Source of the DNA: Roseburia lenta
GTDB taxonomy: Bacteria > Bacillota > Clostridia > Lachnospirales > Lachnospiraceae
Direction of reading: 5' to 3'
Length of the DNA stretch: 64,000 nt
NCBI RefSeq assembly: GCF_014287435.1
Contig: NZ_JACOPG010000001.1
Coordinates: forward strand, 1 to 64,000
The first letter of the stretch is position 1, and each line of letters begins with the position of its first letter. The notes beneath the pieces are model-generated. The model searched no databases. It was given only the letters and a program-made list of their open reading frames with translations, and was not told the DNA's origin. Shown one piece after another: positions 35,480 through 45,458 of this stretch. The translations under genes and the position numbers were made by a program.

Positions 35480-38400
35480 ATGTATTTAAAAAGCATTGAA
35501 ATGTATGGATTCAAGTCCTTCGCAAATAAGATCGTATTTGATTTTCATAACGGCATCACCGGCATTGTAGGACCGAATGGCAGTGGAAAGAGTAATGTTT
35601 CCGATGCGGTCCGCTGGGTACTTGGTGAACAAAGTGCCAAGCAGTTGCGTGGTGCGAGCATGCAGGACGTTATCTTTGCAGGAACAGAGAACCGTAAGCC
35701 GCTCAGTTACGCTTATGTAGCGATCACGATGGACAACTCGGATCATCTGCTTCCGATTGATTATGAGGAAGTGACGATCGCCAGACGTGTCTACCGTTCG
35801 GGTGAGAGTGAATATCTGCTCAACGGTTCGCCTTGCCGTCTGAAAGATGTCAATGAACTTTTCTATGATACCGGTATCGGTAAGGAAGGTTATTCCATCA
35901 TTGGTCAGGGACAGATCGAGAGGATCCTGAGTGGCAAGCCGGAGGAACGCCGTGAACTTTTTGACGAGGCGGTCGGCATTGTTAAGTTTAAAAAGCGCAA
36001 AGCCGCAACAGTCAAAAAACTGGAACATGAGCGGGAAAATCTGGTGCGTGTCAATGATATTTTATCCGAATTGGAGCGTCAGGTAGGACCCTTGGAGCGT
36101 CAAGCAGAGAATGCCAAACTTTTCTTAAAGAAAAAAGAGGAGTTAAAGACCTTAGAAGTCAATATGTTTTTGCTTGAGATTCAAGATATGAACCGTCGTC
36201 TTTCCGAGATCGAGAAAAATTATCAGATCGCCGAAACGCAGATGACGGAAAATAAGGACAAGCAGGAAAAGATCAAAGACCAGTATGCATCTCTGGAAGA
36301 AGGATTAAATGCCATGGATGAGCAGATTCAGGGTATCCGTGAGGAACAGAGCAATACAACGCTTATGAAGGGCAAACTGGAAAACCAGATCCGCATTTTG
36401 GAAGAACAGATCCGTTTTGCGGAGAGTGCTGATGAGAATCTTTCGGAAAGAAAGGGTGCCTTAGAGGCGGAAAAGAAAGAATATATCCGTCAAAAAGATG
36501 CCTACGGGACTGAAAAAGCCCAGTTGCAGGAGCAGTTGGAAGAAGTAGAAAGACGTCTTGCTTCTGTGCGTAAGTTCAATGATGACTTGCAGGCAGACAT
36601 CAAGAAATACACGGATGGGATCGAGCAGAACAATCAGGCTATGATGGAACTTTTAAATAGCAAGGGAACCATCCAATCCAAAGAGCAGCGTCTGGATACC
36701 ATGTTAGAGCAGATCAATATCCGCAAGGCACAACTCAACCAGCGACTCTTACAGCGTAAGACAGAGGAAGAAGATCTGAATGAAAGACTAAAGTGTTGCC
36801 AGAAGGAATATGAAGACGCCAAGTCTGCCTTAGATGCCAGCAAGCATAAGGAAGAAGAATACGGACATAAGGCGGTTGAGTGGAAGAACAAGCGCAGGGA
36901 AGCCCAGAACCGTCTGACAAGCAGTCAGGATGACTATAATAAATTATCTTCCAAGTTGGAGGCTTTAAAGAATATTGCTGAGCGCTATGACGGCTACGGC
37001 AACAGTATCCGCAAGGTCATGGAGCAAAAGGACAGCAATCCGGGCATCATTGGTGTTGTTTCCGATCTGATCCATGTAGAGAAAAAGTATGAGATTGCCA
37101 TTGAGACGGCACTTAGCGGTAATATCCAAAATATCGTGACCAAGGATGAGGCAACCGCCAAAAAGATGATCACTTATCTGAAAGAAAATCGTCTGGGACG
37201 TGCGACTTTCCTGCCACTGACCAGCGTTTCCGGCAAGGGCTTTGCCAAGGATAAGAGCATTTTATCCGATACGGGTGTGCTGGGGCTTGCCAACGAATTG
37301 GTGGAGGCAGATGCAGAGTATGCCAATGTTCTTTCTTATCTGTTGGGACGTGTGATCGTGGTCGATACGGTCGATCATGGTATCGCATTGGCAAAGAAGA
37401 ATCATTATTCTTTACATATCGTTACACTCGAAGGCGAGTATTTCAGTCCGGGTGGATCTCTTTCCGGTGGACGTTTCAAGAACAACAGCAATCTCTTAGG
37501 AAGAAACCGTGAGATTGATGATCTGGAAAAGAAACTGGCATCCCTGCGGGATGAAAAAAAGGCAGCAAAGGACCGCATCGCAGAGATTGAGACCGCACAG
37601 GCGCTCTTGGAGGCAGACCGCGAAGAAAACCGCAGCGAGATGGAGAAAAATGCACTTGCCTGCAACACGGCGCAGATCCATTTGCAGCGTGTGCAGGAGC
37701 AGAAGTCCGAAAGCCAGAATGCTTTCTCCAGTCTGAATACCGAGAGCGAGGAGATGGAGCGTCAGTTGCGTGACATCGCTGCCGGCAAGAAAGAGATCGA
37801 GCGCGAGCGTAGCGAAGCTGCCCAAAAGGAACAATCCTTAAAAGAGCAGACCGAGGAATATCAGAAACTTTTGGATGAAAAGACCTATATGGAGACATCG
37901 GCAGCCCGCAATGTTTCCGAGGCACAGATCGAAGAAGCCAGTGCCAGACAAAAAGTTACTTTTGTCATGGAAAACTGCCAGCGTGTCGCAAGCGAGATCG
38001 AGAAGAAGGAAGCCGATATCGTTCGTCTGGTAGAAGAAGCCCAAAATGGCAAGGAAGATGCCAATAAAAAACGCGGCGATATTGAAGAAATCAAAAAGAC
38101 CATGATCGCCAGCGATGACAACTTCGCAACACTGGAAAAACGTCTGAAAGAAGCCTTGGAACAAAAGGATGCTATGAACCAGGAATACAAGGGATTTTTC
38201 GGACAGAGAGAAGAGATCGCAGACCGCATTTCTGCTTTGGATAAAGAAATCTACCGCTTGAATTCACAGCGTGAAAAGTTGGAAGAAGCCATCAATTATC
38301 AGAACACCTATATGTGGGAAGAATATGAACTGACCCAGCGTGGGGCAGAAAAACTTCGCGATCCGGAATATGATAATTTGGATGAGATGCGAAGGGCAAC

Positions 38401-39040
38401 ATCCGGTGTCAAGGATGAGATCCGTCGCATGGGAAATGTTAATGTCAATGCGATCGAGGAATATAAGGAAGTATCGGAACGATACAATTTCTTAAAGGGA
38501 CAGCATGACGATCTGGTTGAGGCAGAACAGACTTTGATGGGTATTATCGACGATCTGGACGAGGGTATGCGCAAACAGTTCACGGAAGGTTTTGCCGATA
38601 TCCAAAGAGAGTTTGATAAGGCATTTAAAGAACTCTTTGGCGGAGGCAAGGGTACACTGGAATTGGTCGAGGGTGAGGATATCCTTGAGACTGGCATCCG
38701 TATCATCGCACAACCGCCAGGCAAGAAACTGCAGAATATGATGCAGTTATCCGGTGGAGAGAAGTCCCTGACGGCGATCGCGCTTCTTTTTGCCATCCAG
38801 AACTTAAAACCGTCACCATTCTGTCTCTTGGACGAGATCGAGGCGGCACTGGATGACTCGAATGTAGGACGTTTTGCAAATTATTTACATAAGTTGACGA
38901 AGAACACGCAGTTTATTATCATTACTCATAGAAGAGGTACGATGAATGCGGCAGACAGACTCTATGGTATTACCATGCAGGAAAAGGGTGTATCTGCACT
39001 GGTATCCGTCAACCTGATCGAAAATGATTTGGATGCATAA
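35480..39040 (+). CDS. smc: chromosome segregation protein SMC
   Basis: Core of the chromosome-organising SMC-ScpAB complex. 1186 residues: Walker [10 protein letters not shown] (31-39), a long coiled coil, the hinge at about 520-630, the return coiled coil, then the signature [17 protein letters not shown] (about 1088) and Walker [14 protein letters not shown]. Start at 35480 (GGGGAAG 4-5 bases upstream) gives the usual [14 protein letters not shown] start; a TTG at 35468 is less likely. Confidence 0.97.
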   Translation: MYLKSIEMYGFKSFANKIVFDFHNGITGIVGPNGSGKSNVSDAVRWVLGEQSAKQLRGASMQDVIFAGTENRKPLSYAYVAITMDNSDHLLPIDYEEVTIARRVYRSGESEYLLNGSPCRLKDVNELFYDTGIGKEGYSIIGQGQIERILSGKPEERRELFDEAVGIVKFKKRKAATVKKLEHERENLVRVNDILSELERQVGPLERQAENAKLFLKKKEELKTLEVNMFLLEIQDMNRRLSEIEKNYQIAETQMTENKDKQEKIKDQYASLEEGLNAMDEQIQGIREEQSNTTLMKGKLENQIRILEEQIRFAESADENLSERKGALEAEKKEYIRQKDAYGTEKAQLQEQLEEVERRLASVRKFNDDLQADIKKYTDGIEQNNQAMMELLNSKGTIQSKEQRLDTMLEQINIRKAQLNQRLLQRKTEEEDLNERLKCCQKEYEDAKSALDASKHKEEEYGHKAVEWKNKRREAQNRLTSSQDDYNKLSSKLEALKNIAERYDGYGNSIRKVMEQKDSNPGIIGVVSDLIHVEKKYEIAIETALSGNIQNIVTKDEATAKKMITYLKENRLGRATFLPLTSVSGKGFAKDKSILSDTGVLGLANELVEADAEYANVLSYLLGRVIVVDTVDHGIALAKKNHYSLHIVTLEGEYFSPGGSLSGGRFKNNSNLLGRNREIDDLEKKLASLRDEKKAAKDRIAEIETAQALLEADREENRSEMEKNALACNTAQIHLQRVQEQKSESQNAFSSLNTESEEMERQLRDIAAGKKEIERERSEAAQKEQSLKEQTEEYQKLLDEKTYMETSAARNVSEAQIEEASARQKVTFVMENCQRVASEIEKKEADIVRLVEEAQNGKEDANKKRGDIEEIKKTMIASDDNFATLEKRLKEALEQKDAMNQEYKGFFGQREEIADRISALDKEIYRLNSQREKLEEAINYQNTYMWEEYELTQRGAEKLRDPEYDNLDEMRRATSGVKDEIRRMGNVNVNAIEEYKEVSERYNFLKGQHDDLVEAEQTLMGIIDDLDEGMRKQFTEGFADIQREFDKAFKELFGGGKGTLELVEGEDILETGIRIIAQPPGKKLQNMMQLSGGEKSLTAIALLFAIQNLKPSPFCLLDEIEAALDDSNVGRFANYLHKLTKNTQFIIITHRRGTMNAADRLYGITMQEKGVSALVSVNLIENDLDA

Positions 39041-39051
39041 GGAGAGAAAAA

Positions 39052-39981
39052 ATGGCAGAAGGCGGATTTTTCAAACGATTACTGGCAGGACTTACAAAGA
39101 CCAGAGATAATTTTGTCAAAAACATGGACTATATTTTCCGGGGCTTTACCAATATTGATGATGAGTTTTATGAGGAACTCGAAGAGATCCTGATCATGGG
39201 TGATATTGGTGTTACCACAACGGAAAATATCTTAGAAGATTTAAAGCGCAAGGTCAAAGAACAAAAGATCAAAGAGCCGGCAGAGTGTAAGGAACTGCTT
39301 ATAGAGAGCATCCGACAGCAGATGGATATCGGTGAGGCGGCATATGAATTTGAAAACCGTACATCGGTCGTTTTGGTGGTCGGTGTCAATGGTGTGGGCA
39401 AGACGACCACGATCGGTAAATTGGCAGCCAAGTTGCGCGCACAGAATAAAAAGGTTCTTCTGGCAGCAGCGGACACTTTCCGTGCGGCGGCAGGTCAGCA
39501 GTTGAAAGAATGGGCAAACCGTTCCCAGGTGGATATGATCGGCGGACAGGAAGGCTCTGATCCGGCCTCCGTTGTCTATGATGCTGTATCTGCGGCAAAG
39601 GCAAGAGGGTGTGATGTGCTCCTGATCGATACCGCAGGCAGACTTCATAATAAGAAAAATCTCATGGAAGAACTGCGGAAGATCAACAATATCGTTGACC
39701 GCGAGTTCCCGGAGGCTTATCGGGAGACTTTGGTTGTCTTAGATGGTACGACCGGACAAAATGCGCTCAATCAGGCAAAGGAGTTTTCGGAGGTCACTGA
39801 TCTAAGCGGTATCGTGCTTACCAAGTTGGACGGTACAGCCAAGGGTGGTATCGCGGTGGCGATCCAGGCAGAACTTGGCATACCGGTCAAGTATATTGGT
39901 GTCGGTGAGTCGATTGAGGATTTAGAGAAGTTTAATGCAGAAGAATTTGTGAATGCATTGTTTTATACAGAAGAACAGTAA
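39052..39981 (+). CDS. ftsY: signal recognition particle receptor FtsY
   Basis: GTPase that receives SRP-bound ribosomes at the membrane. 309 residues: the N helical bundle (about 1-95) and G domain with GVNGVGKTTTIGKLA, DTFRAAAGQQL, DTAGRLHNKKNLM and TKLDGTAKGG. It lacks the long acidic N-terminal A domain of the E. coli protein, as is usual in Firmicutes. Its partner Ffh is encoded 1.6 kb downstream. Confidence 0.97.
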   Translation: MAEGGFFKRLLAGLTKTRDNFVKNMDYIFRGFTNIDDEFYEELEEILIMGDIGVTTTENILEDLKRKVKEQKIKEPAECKELLIESIRQQMDIGEAAYEFENRTSVVLVVGVNGVGKTTTIGKLAAKLRAQNKKVLLAAADTFRAAAGQQLKEWANRSQVDMIGGQEGSDPASVVYDAVSAAKARGCDVLLIDTAGRLHNKKNLMEELRKINNIVDREFPEAYRETLVVLDGTTGQNALNQAKEFSEVTDLSGIVLTKLDGTAKGGIAVAIQAELGIPVKYIGVGESIEDLEKFNAEEFVNALFYTEEQ

Positions 39982-39992
39982 AGGAGAAAAAG

Positions 39993-41204
39993 ATGTTGAC
40001 ATTAGACAAGTTTGAAGAAGCAAGTAAGATCGTCAGCGAAGTTACTTTGGAGACAAAGTTGATCTACAGTGATTTTCTGAGTGAAAAGTGTGGTAACAGC
40101 ATTTATCTGAAACCGGAAAATATGCAGTTGACCGGGGCTTATAAGGTAAGAGGCGCTTATTATAAGATCAGCACACTGACAGCAGAGGAAAGAAAGAAGG
40201 GACTGATCACAGCGTCCGCAGGTAACCATGCGCAGGGTGTTGCATATGCCGCAAAGAAATTTGGAGCAAAGGCAACGATCGTTATGCCGACCACAACACC
40301 GCTCATCAAGGTAAACCGTACCAAGAATTTAGGGGCAGAAGTTGTCCTTTATGGCGATGTCTATGATGAGGCATGCGCAAAGGCTTACGAACTGGCAGAT
40401 GAGCATGGATATACCTTTATCCATCCTTTTGATGATCTGGCAGTTGCAACAGGACAGGGTACGATCGCTATGGAGATTTTTAAGGAGTTACCGCTGGTAG
40501 AATATATCCTGGTTCCGATCGGTGGCGGCGGACTTGCTACCGGTGTATCAACACTGGCAAAACTTTTAAATCCAAAGATCAAGGTGATCGGTGTAGAGCC
40601 GGCAGGGGCAAATTGCATGCAGGCATCCATCAAAAACGGAAAAGTTACAACCCTTCCGACGGTCAATACGATCGCAGATGGTACAGCTGTAAAGACACCG
40701 GGAAGCAATATTTTCCCATATATCCAGAAAAATTTGGATGATATCATCACAGTTGAGGATGATGAACTGATCGCAGCCTTTCTGGATATGGTAGAAAACC
40801 ACAAGATGGTCGTAGAAAATTCCGGACTGCTTACCGTGGCAGCCTTAAACAAATTAAATGTCAAAGGCAAGCGTGTGGTTTCTATCCTTAGTGGTGGTAA
40901 TATGGATGTCATCACCATGTCATCTGTCGTTCAGCAGGGCTTGATCTTTAGAGACCGTATCTTTACTGTATCCGTACTGCTTCCGGACAAGCCGGGAGAA
41001 CTTGCAAGAGTCGCAGAGACGATCGCAGGGGTACAGGGCAATGTCATCAAATTGGAGCATAACCAGTTTGTAACGACCAACCGTAACGCAGCCGTAGAAC
41101 TTCGCATCACCTTGGAGGCATTTGGCACAGATCATAAGAACCAGATTTTAGATGCCCTTGAAAAGGGCGATTATCAGCCAAAGATTGTGAGAACGAGTTT
41201 GTAA
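39993..41204 (+). CDS. ilvA: threonine ammonia-lyase (threonine dehydratase) with ACT domain
   Basis: PLP enzyme deaminating threonine to 2-oxobutyrate. 403 residues: catalytic domain with the PLP lysine in GAYKVRGA (K51), SAGNHAQGVA and the phosphate-binding GGGGLATG, then one ACT regulatory domain (about 325-400, beginning VSVLLPDKPGEL). The single ACT domain and length fit the TdcB/short IlvA class. It sits between ftsY and ylxM, breaking the usual secretion gene cluster, and is closed by its own terminator. Catabolic and biosynthetic roles cannot be separated here. Confidence 0.92.
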   Translation: MLTLDKFEEASKIVSEVTLETKLIYSDFLSEKCGNSIYLKPENMQLTGAYKVRGAYYKISTLTAEERKKGLITASAGNHAQGVAYAAKKFGAKATIVMPTTTPLIKVNRTKNLGAEVVLYGDVYDEACAKAYELADEHGYTFIHPFDDLAVATGQGTIAMEIFKELPLVEYILVPIGGGGLATGVSTLAKLLNPKIKVIGVEPAGANCMQASIKNGKVTTLPTVNTIADGTAVKTPGSNIFPYIQKNLDDIITVEDDELIAAFLDMVENHKMVVENSGLLTVAALNKLNVKGKRVVSILSGGNMDVITMSSVVQQGLIFRDRIFTVSVLLPDKPGELARVAETIAGVQGNVIKLEHNQFVTTNRNAAVELRITLEAFGTDHKNQILDALEKGDYQPKIVRTSL

Positions 41205-41224
41205 GAGCAAAATATAAAAAATAC

Positions 41225-41263
41225 AAGCAGGTGTCAAGAAAAAATACTTGACACCTGCTTTTT
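41225..41263 (+). terminator. terminator after ilvA, containing the next promoter's -35
   Basis: A perfect 14-bp stem, AAGCAGGTGTCAAG (41225-41238) with CTTGACACCTGCTT (41247-41260), followed by TTT. Its 3' arm contains TTGACA at 41248-41253. Confidence 0.92.
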
Positions 41264-41276
41264 GCTATAGTATATT
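41248..41276 (+). promoter_or_regulatory. promoter of the ylxM-ffh operon, overlapping the ilvA terminator
   Basis: TTGACA (41248-41253), 17 bases, TATATT (41271-41276). The -35 is part of the terminator stem. The start codon is 16 bases past the -10, so the leader is very short. Confidence 0.75.
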
Positions 41277-41291
41277 ATACGAGGTGATGAT

Positions 41292-41636
41292 ATGAACGAT
41301 AAGATTGAGCAGGGAGATCTTTATGATTTCTATGGTGAACTTTTAAACGATCATCAGAGAAGCATCTATGAAGATTTCGTACTAAATGACCTGTCTTTGG
41401 GAGAGATCGCAGCCGATCGAGGCATCAGTCGTCAGGCGGTGCATGATGTGATCAAGCGATCCACTCGAACATTAGAAGAATATGAGGACAAGTTACATCT
41501 GATTGAAAAGTTTGTTCATATCAGAGACAAAGTGAGGACGATCGATACTTTGGTTCACACTACCGATCAACATTCTGTGGAAGAGATCTTAGCACAGATC
41601 ACAATCATATCCAACGATATCCTAGAGGAGTTATAA
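41292..41636 (+). CDS. ylxM: YlxM/p13 family DNA-binding protein, SRP operon
   Basis: 114-residue protein with a sigma-70 region 4-like helix-turn-helix (LSLGEIAADRGISRQAVHDVIKRS). YlxM is regularly encoded before ffh in Firmicutes and is linked to SRP function. ATG follows GAGGTGAT; the stop is one base before the ffh start, so they are coupled. Confidence 0.93.
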   Translation: MNDKIEQGDLYDFYGELLNDHQRSIYEDFVLNDLSLGEIAADRGISRQAVHDVIKRSTRTLEEYEDKLHLIEKFVHIRDKVRTIDTLVHTTDQHSVEEILAQITIISNDILEEL

Positions 41637-41637
41637 G

Positions 41638-42990
41638 ATGGCATTTGAGAGTCTTTCAGACAAACTACAAAATGTATTCAAGAACCTTCGTGGTAAGGGA
41701 CGTCTGAGCGAGGAAGATGTCAAGGCTGCTCTTAAGGAAGTCAAGATGGCACTCTTAGAAGCAGATGTCAATTTCAAAGTCGTAAAGAACTTTGTCAAGA
41801 CAGTGCAGGAGCGTGCGATCGGTGCGGATGTCATGAACGGTCTGAATCCGGGACAGATGGTCATCAAGATCGTAAATGAAGAACTTACGAATCTGATGGG
41901 ATCTGAGACGACGGAGATTGCTTATCGTCCGGGACAGCAGATTACAGTCATCATGATGGTAGGTCTGCAGGGCGCCGGTAAAACGACTACGACTGCCAAG
42001 TTAGCAGGTCATGTAAAGAAAAAAGGCAAGAAGCCGCTCTTGGTTGCTTGTGATGTATATCGTCCGGCTGCCATTACCCAGTTACAGATCAACGGGGAAA
42101 AGCAGGGTGTACCGGTATTTTCCATGGGAGACAAGAACAAGCCGGCAGATATCGCAAAGGCATCCATCGAGCATGCAAAGAAAAACGGCTTTAATGTTGT
42201 GATCCTCGATACTGCAGGTCGACTGCATATCGATGAGGGCATGATGGATGAGTTGGTAGAGATCAAGGAATCCGTAGATGTGGCACAGACGCTTTTGGTT
42301 GTCGATGCCATGACCGGACAGGATGCTGTCAATGTAGCAGGTACTTTCGATGAGAAGATCGGTATTGATGGCGTTGTTCTTACAAAGTTAGATGGTGATA
42401 CCAGAGGTGGTGCGGCACTTTCCATTCGTGCCGTGACAGGCAAGCCGATCCTTTTCTGTGGTATGGGGGAGAAACTGGATGATCTGGAGCAGTTTTATCC
42501 GGATCGTATGGCATCCCGTATCCTTGGCATGGGTGATGTGCTTTCTCTGATCGAAAAGGCAGAGGCATCCATTGATGAGGAAAAGGCAAAGGACTTATCC
42601 CGCAAGATGCGCAAGGCAGAATTTGATTACAATGATTATCTCGACTCTATGGCGCAGATGAAGAAAATGGGCGGTATCGGCAGTGTGCTTGGTATGATGC
42701 CGGGGATGATCCCAGGCATGAACAGTGCGCAGGTTTCACAGTTAGAGGGCGCTATTGATGACAAAAAGATGGCACACATCGAGGCAATCATCCTTTCGAT
42801 GACACCGGAGGAGAGAGCCAATCCAAAACTTATGAATCCGAGTCGTAAAAAGCGACTGGCAAGAGGTGCCGGCGTTGACATTGCAGAAGTCAACCGTTTC
42901 ATCAAACAGTTCGATCAGACAAAAAAGATGATGAAAAAAATGCCGGGCATGATGGGTGGTAAAAGAGGAAGAATGAAATTTCCTTTTTAA
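41638..42990 (+). CDS. ffh: signal recognition particle protein Ffh (SRP54)
   Basis: GTPase that binds signal sequences on ribosomes and delivers them to FtsY. 450 residues: N domain, G domain (GLQGAGKTTTTAKLA, DVYRPAAITQL, DTAGRLHIDEGMM, TKLDGDTRGGAAL) and a methionine-rich M domain (about 320-450, with MPGMIPGM and KKMMKKMPGMM) that binds SRP RNA and signal peptides. The C-terminus is basic as usual. Confidence 0.98.
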   Translation: MAFESLSDKLQNVFKNLRGKGRLSEEDVKAALKEVKMALLEADVNFKVVKNFVKTVQERAIGADVMNGLNPGQMVIKIVNEELTNLMGSETTEIAYRPGQQITVIMMVGLQGAGKTTTTAKLAGHVKKKGKKPLLVACDVYRPAAITQLQINGEKQGVPVFSMGDKNKPADIAKASIEHAKKNGFNVVILDTAGRLHIDEGMMDELVEIKESVDVAQTLLVVDAMTGQDAVNVAGTFDEKIGIDGVVLTKLDGDTRGGAALSIRAVTGKPILFCGMGEKLDDLEQFYPDRMASRILGMGDVLSLIEKAEASIDEEKAKDLSRKMRKAEFDYNDYLDSMAQMKKMGGIGSVLGMMPGMIPGMNSAQVSQLEGAIDDKKMAHIEAIILSMTPEERANPKLMNPSRKKRLARGAGVDIAEVNRFIKQFDQTKKMMKKMPGMMGGKRGRMKFPF

Positions 42991-43033
42991 CAACATAAAT
43001 TTATAATTTTTAATTTCTTAGGAGGAAAACAAA

Positions 43034-43279
43034 ATGGCAGTAAAGATTAGATTAAGAAGAATGGGACAGAAGAAGAATCCTTTCTACAGAATCGTAGTAG
43101 CAGATTCCAGATCACCTAGAGATGGTAAGTGCATCGAGGAGATCGGAACATACGATCCAAATCAGGATCCTTCCGTATATCATGTAAACGAAGAGTTGGC
43201 AAAGAAGTGGCTCGCTAACGGAGCACAGCCAACAGAGACTGTAGCAAGAATTTTCAAGCAGGCTGGTATTGAGAAATAA
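43034..43279 (+). CDS. rpsP: 30S ribosomal protein S16
   Basis: 81-residue basic protein beginning [24 protein letters not shown], the S16 signature. AGGAGG lies 8 bases upstream. Part of the ffh-rpsP-khpA-rimM-trmD-rplS run. Confidence 0.98.
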   Translation: MAVKIRLRRMGQKKNPFYRIVVADSRSPRDGKCIEEIGTYDPNQDPSVYHVNEELAKKWLANGAQPTETVARIFKQAGIEK

Positions 43280-43318
43280 TCCATAAAAACAGGCATTGAA
43301 AGAACGAGGTATTAGGTG

Positions 43319-43546
43319 ATGAAAGAATTAGTTGAAGTAATTGCAAAGTCACTGGTAGATTACCCGGAGGAAGTTGTTGTTACAGAAACAGAAAATGACA
43401 AGACCATTGTTGTTGAGTTACATGTGGCTTCATCAGATATGGGCAAGGTAATCGGCAAGCAGGGACGTATTGCAAAAGCAATCCGTTCCGTAGTGAAGGC
43501 AGCAGCCTCAAAGTCGGATAAAAAAGTCGTTGTAGATATTGTATAA
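43319..43546 (+). CDS. khpA: KH domain RNA-binding protein KhpA
   Basis: 75-residue single KH domain with the RNA-binding GxxG loop in VIGKQGRIAKAIR. KhpA pairs with KhpB and affects cell division and RNA levels in Firmicutes. ATG at 43319 is preferred over the GTG three bases before. Located between rpsP and rimM as in relatives, followed by a terminator. Confidence 0.95.
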   Translation: MKELVEVIAKSLVDYPEEVVVTETENDKTIVVELHVASSDMGKVIGKQGRIAKAIRSVVKAAASKSDKKVVVDIV

Positions 43547-43550
43547 GACT

Positions 43551-43597
43551 AAGATCCCTAATTGCCATGCGAATGTATGGCGGTTGGGGATTTCTTC
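43551..43597 (+). terminator. terminator/attenuator between khpA and rimM
   Basis: ATCCC/GGGAT with an inner stem AATTGCCAT/ATGGCGGTT (two G-U pairs) and a T-rich tail TTTCTTCTT. It divides the operon; read-through or an unseen promoter must serve rimM-trmD. Confidence 0.7.
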
Positions 43598-43628
43598 TTA
43601 TATAAAAGAATAATTTTGGGAGAGAAGT

Positions 43629-44141
43629 ATGGATTTGTATCAGGTGGGCGCGATCACTCAGACGCATGGCGTCCGGGGCGAGGTCAAGGTATTTCCTTTG
43701 ACGGATGATGTGATGCGCTTTAAAAATATGAAAGATCTGATCTTAGATACCGGTCGAGAGCAGATTACGCTGGAGGTGACCTCGGCGAGACCACAGAAAA
43801 ATCTGGTGATCTTAAAGTTCAAGGGCTATGACAGCATCAATGATGTAGAAAAGTACAAGGGCGCCAAGTTGTATGTGACAAAAGAAAATCGTGTTGCATG
43901 TGATGAGGATGAGTATTTTATTGCAGATCTGATCGGACTTACAGTTGTGACGGATGATGGAAGTGTACTTGGTACACTGACAGATGTTATTACAACAGGG
44001 GCAAATGATGTCTATGCAGTAAAGATGGAGTCGGGAAAAGAACTTTTGATTCCTGCCATTCATGACTGTATTTTACAGGTAAATGATGACGAGAGAAAAA
44101 TGACGGTTCATTTGCTGGATGGACTGTTGGATGAGGAGTAA
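43629..44141 (+). CDS. rimM: 16S rRNA processing protein RimM
   Basis: Ribosome maturation factor for the 30S head, binding S19. 170 residues: N-terminal RimM barrel (YQVGAITQTHGVRGEVKVFPLTD) and C-terminal PRC barrel (about 95-168, with DLIGLTVVTDDG and ELLIPAIHDCI). Its end lies 4 bases before the trmD start. Confidence 0.97.
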   Translation: MDLYQVGAITQTHGVRGEVKVFPLTDDVMRFKNMKDLILDTGREQITLEVTSARPQKNLVILKFKGYDSINDVEKYKGAKLYVTKENRVACDEDEYFIADLIGLTVVTDDGSVLGTLTDVITTGANDVYAVKMESGKELLIPAIHDCILQVNDDERKMTVHLLDGLLDEE

Positions 44142-44145
44142 TCAC

Positions 44146-44880
44146 GTGAAATTTTTCATTTTGACTTTATTCCCGGAGATGGTAATGCAGGGATTGCATA
44201 CAAGTATTATCGGTCGCGCCGTTGAGAAGGGAAAAATATCCATCGAAGCAGTAAATATCAGAGATTTTACGACAGAAAAACATGGTAAAGTGGATGATTA
44301 TCCTTATGGCGGCGGTGCGGGCATGGTCATGCAGGCGCAGCCGATCTACGATGCGTGGAAGTCTGTTGTCGATCGTGTGGAAGGCAGTGTACGCACCATT
44401 TATCTGACCCCCCAAGGAAAGACTTTTGTACAGAACGATGCAAAGGAACTGGCTAAGGAGGAAAATCTGATCCTGCTTTGCGGCCATTATGAAGGCGTCG
44501 ATGAACGGGTATTAGAGGAGGTTGTTACCGATTATATGTCCATTGGGGATTTTGTCCTTACCGGTGGTGAACTTCCTGCCATGGTCATGGTCGATGCTAT
44601 TTCCCGTATGGTTCCGGGCGTGCTTTCCAATGGAGACTCCAAAGAGACGGAGAGTTTTGAAAATAATCTCTTAGAGTATCCACAGTATTCCAGACCGGAA
44701 GAATGGAATGGCAAGAAGGTGCCTGCCATTCTTTTATCCGGAGATCATGCCAAGGTGGATGCCTGGCGGCATGAACAATCCCTGCTTCGTACAAAAGAGA
44801 GGCGACCGGATCTTCTGGCAGCAGCGGATCTTTCAAAACAAGATCGGGAATTTTTAGAAAAATGTAAGGAAATAGAATAA
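44146..44880 (+). CDS. trmD: tRNA (guanine37-N1)-methyltransferase TrmD
   Basis: Methylates G37 next to the anticodon to prevent frameshifting. 244 residues with the SPOUT knot motifs: PYGGGAGMVM, LCGHYEGVDERV, SIGDFVLTGGELPAM and RPEEWNG. Start is GTG at 44146, 7 bases after GAGGAG within the rimM stop region; an ATG at 44119 inside rimM is rejected. Confidence 0.97.
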   Translation: MKFFILTLFPEMVMQGLHTSIIGRAVEKGKISIEAVNIRDFTTEKHGKVDDYPYGGGAGMVMQAQPIYDAWKSVVDRVEGSVRTIYLTPQGKTFVQNDAKELAKEENLILLCGHYEGVDERVLEEVVTDYMSIGDFVLTGGELPAMVMVDAISRMVPGVLSNGDSKETESFENNLLEYPQYSRPEEWNGKKVPAILLSGDHAKVDAWRHEQSLLRTKERRPDLLAAADLSKQDREFLEKCKEIE

Positions 44881-44884
44881 ATAC

Positions 44885-44913
44885 TTGCCTTTTGCACGGG
44901 TTTATGATATTAT
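44885..44913 (+). promoter_or_regulatory. promoter and leader of rplS
   Basis: TTGCCT (44885-44890), 17 bases, then TATTAT (44908-44913) preceded by TG at 44905-44906 (extended -10). It leaves a leader of about 70 bases before rplS, long enough for an autoregulatory ribosomal-protein leader RNA; I cannot confirm a known L19 leader structure by eye. Confidence 0.6.
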
Positions 44914-44992
44914 CAACGAGTTGTGAAAAGAGATGGTCCTCTGGTACGCATGTATTAAGAACGTCAAGATAATTTAATTAGGAGGTCACAAA

Positions 44993-45346
44993 ATGAACGC
45001 AAATGAAATCATCAAGAACATTGAAGCAGAACAGTTAAAGTCTGAAGTAGACGAGTTCCACGTAGGTGATACTGTTAGGGTACACGCTAAGATCAAAGAG
45101 GGTAACCGTGAAAGAATCCAGGTATTCGAAGGTACTGTTTTAAAGAGACAGGGTGGAAGCAATCGTGAGACATTTACTGTTAGAAAGTTCTCTAACGGTG
45201 TTGGAGTAGAAAAGACATGGCCAGTGCATAGCCCTAACGTAGAGAAGATCGAAGTAGTACGTCGTGGTAAGGTAAGACGTGCTAAACTTAACTACTTAAG
45301 AGATCGTATCGGCAAGAAGGCTAAGGTTAAAGAATTAGTTCAGTAG
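44993..45346 (+). CDS. rplS: 50S ribosomal protein L19
   Basis: 117 residues, with [22 protein letters not shown] and [25 protein letters not shown], both typical of L19. Strong AGGAGGT site. Own promoter and own terminator, so it can be expressed independently of trmD. Confidence 0.98.
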   Translation: MNANEIIKNIEAEQLKSEVDEFHVGDTVRVHAKIKEGNRERIQVFEGTVLKRQGGSNRETFTVRKFSNGVGVEKTWPVHSPNVEKIEVVRRGKVRRAKLNYLRDRIGKKAKVKELVQ

Positions 45347-45359
45347 TAAGACCAGAAGA

Positions 45360-45391
45360 GAGCAACCACAAATGTGGTTGTTCTTTTTTTT
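45360..45391 (+). terminator. Rho-independent terminator after rplS
   Basis: GAGCAACCACA (45360-45370) pairs with TGTGGTTGTTC (45373-45383) around two bases, followed by eight T. Confidence 0.92.
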
Positions 45392-45415
45392 CATATCGTG
45401 TATAGTAATATAGGA

Positions 45416-45445
45416 TTGTTATATATCCGATAAATGAGATATGAT
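45416..45445 (+). promoter_or_regulatory. possible promoter of the first signal peptidase gene
   Basis: TTGTTA (45416-45421), 18 bases, TATGAT (45440-45445). The start codon follows after only 13 bases, so the leader would be very short. Confidence 0.35.
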
Positions 45446-45458
45446 AATAGGATGAATT

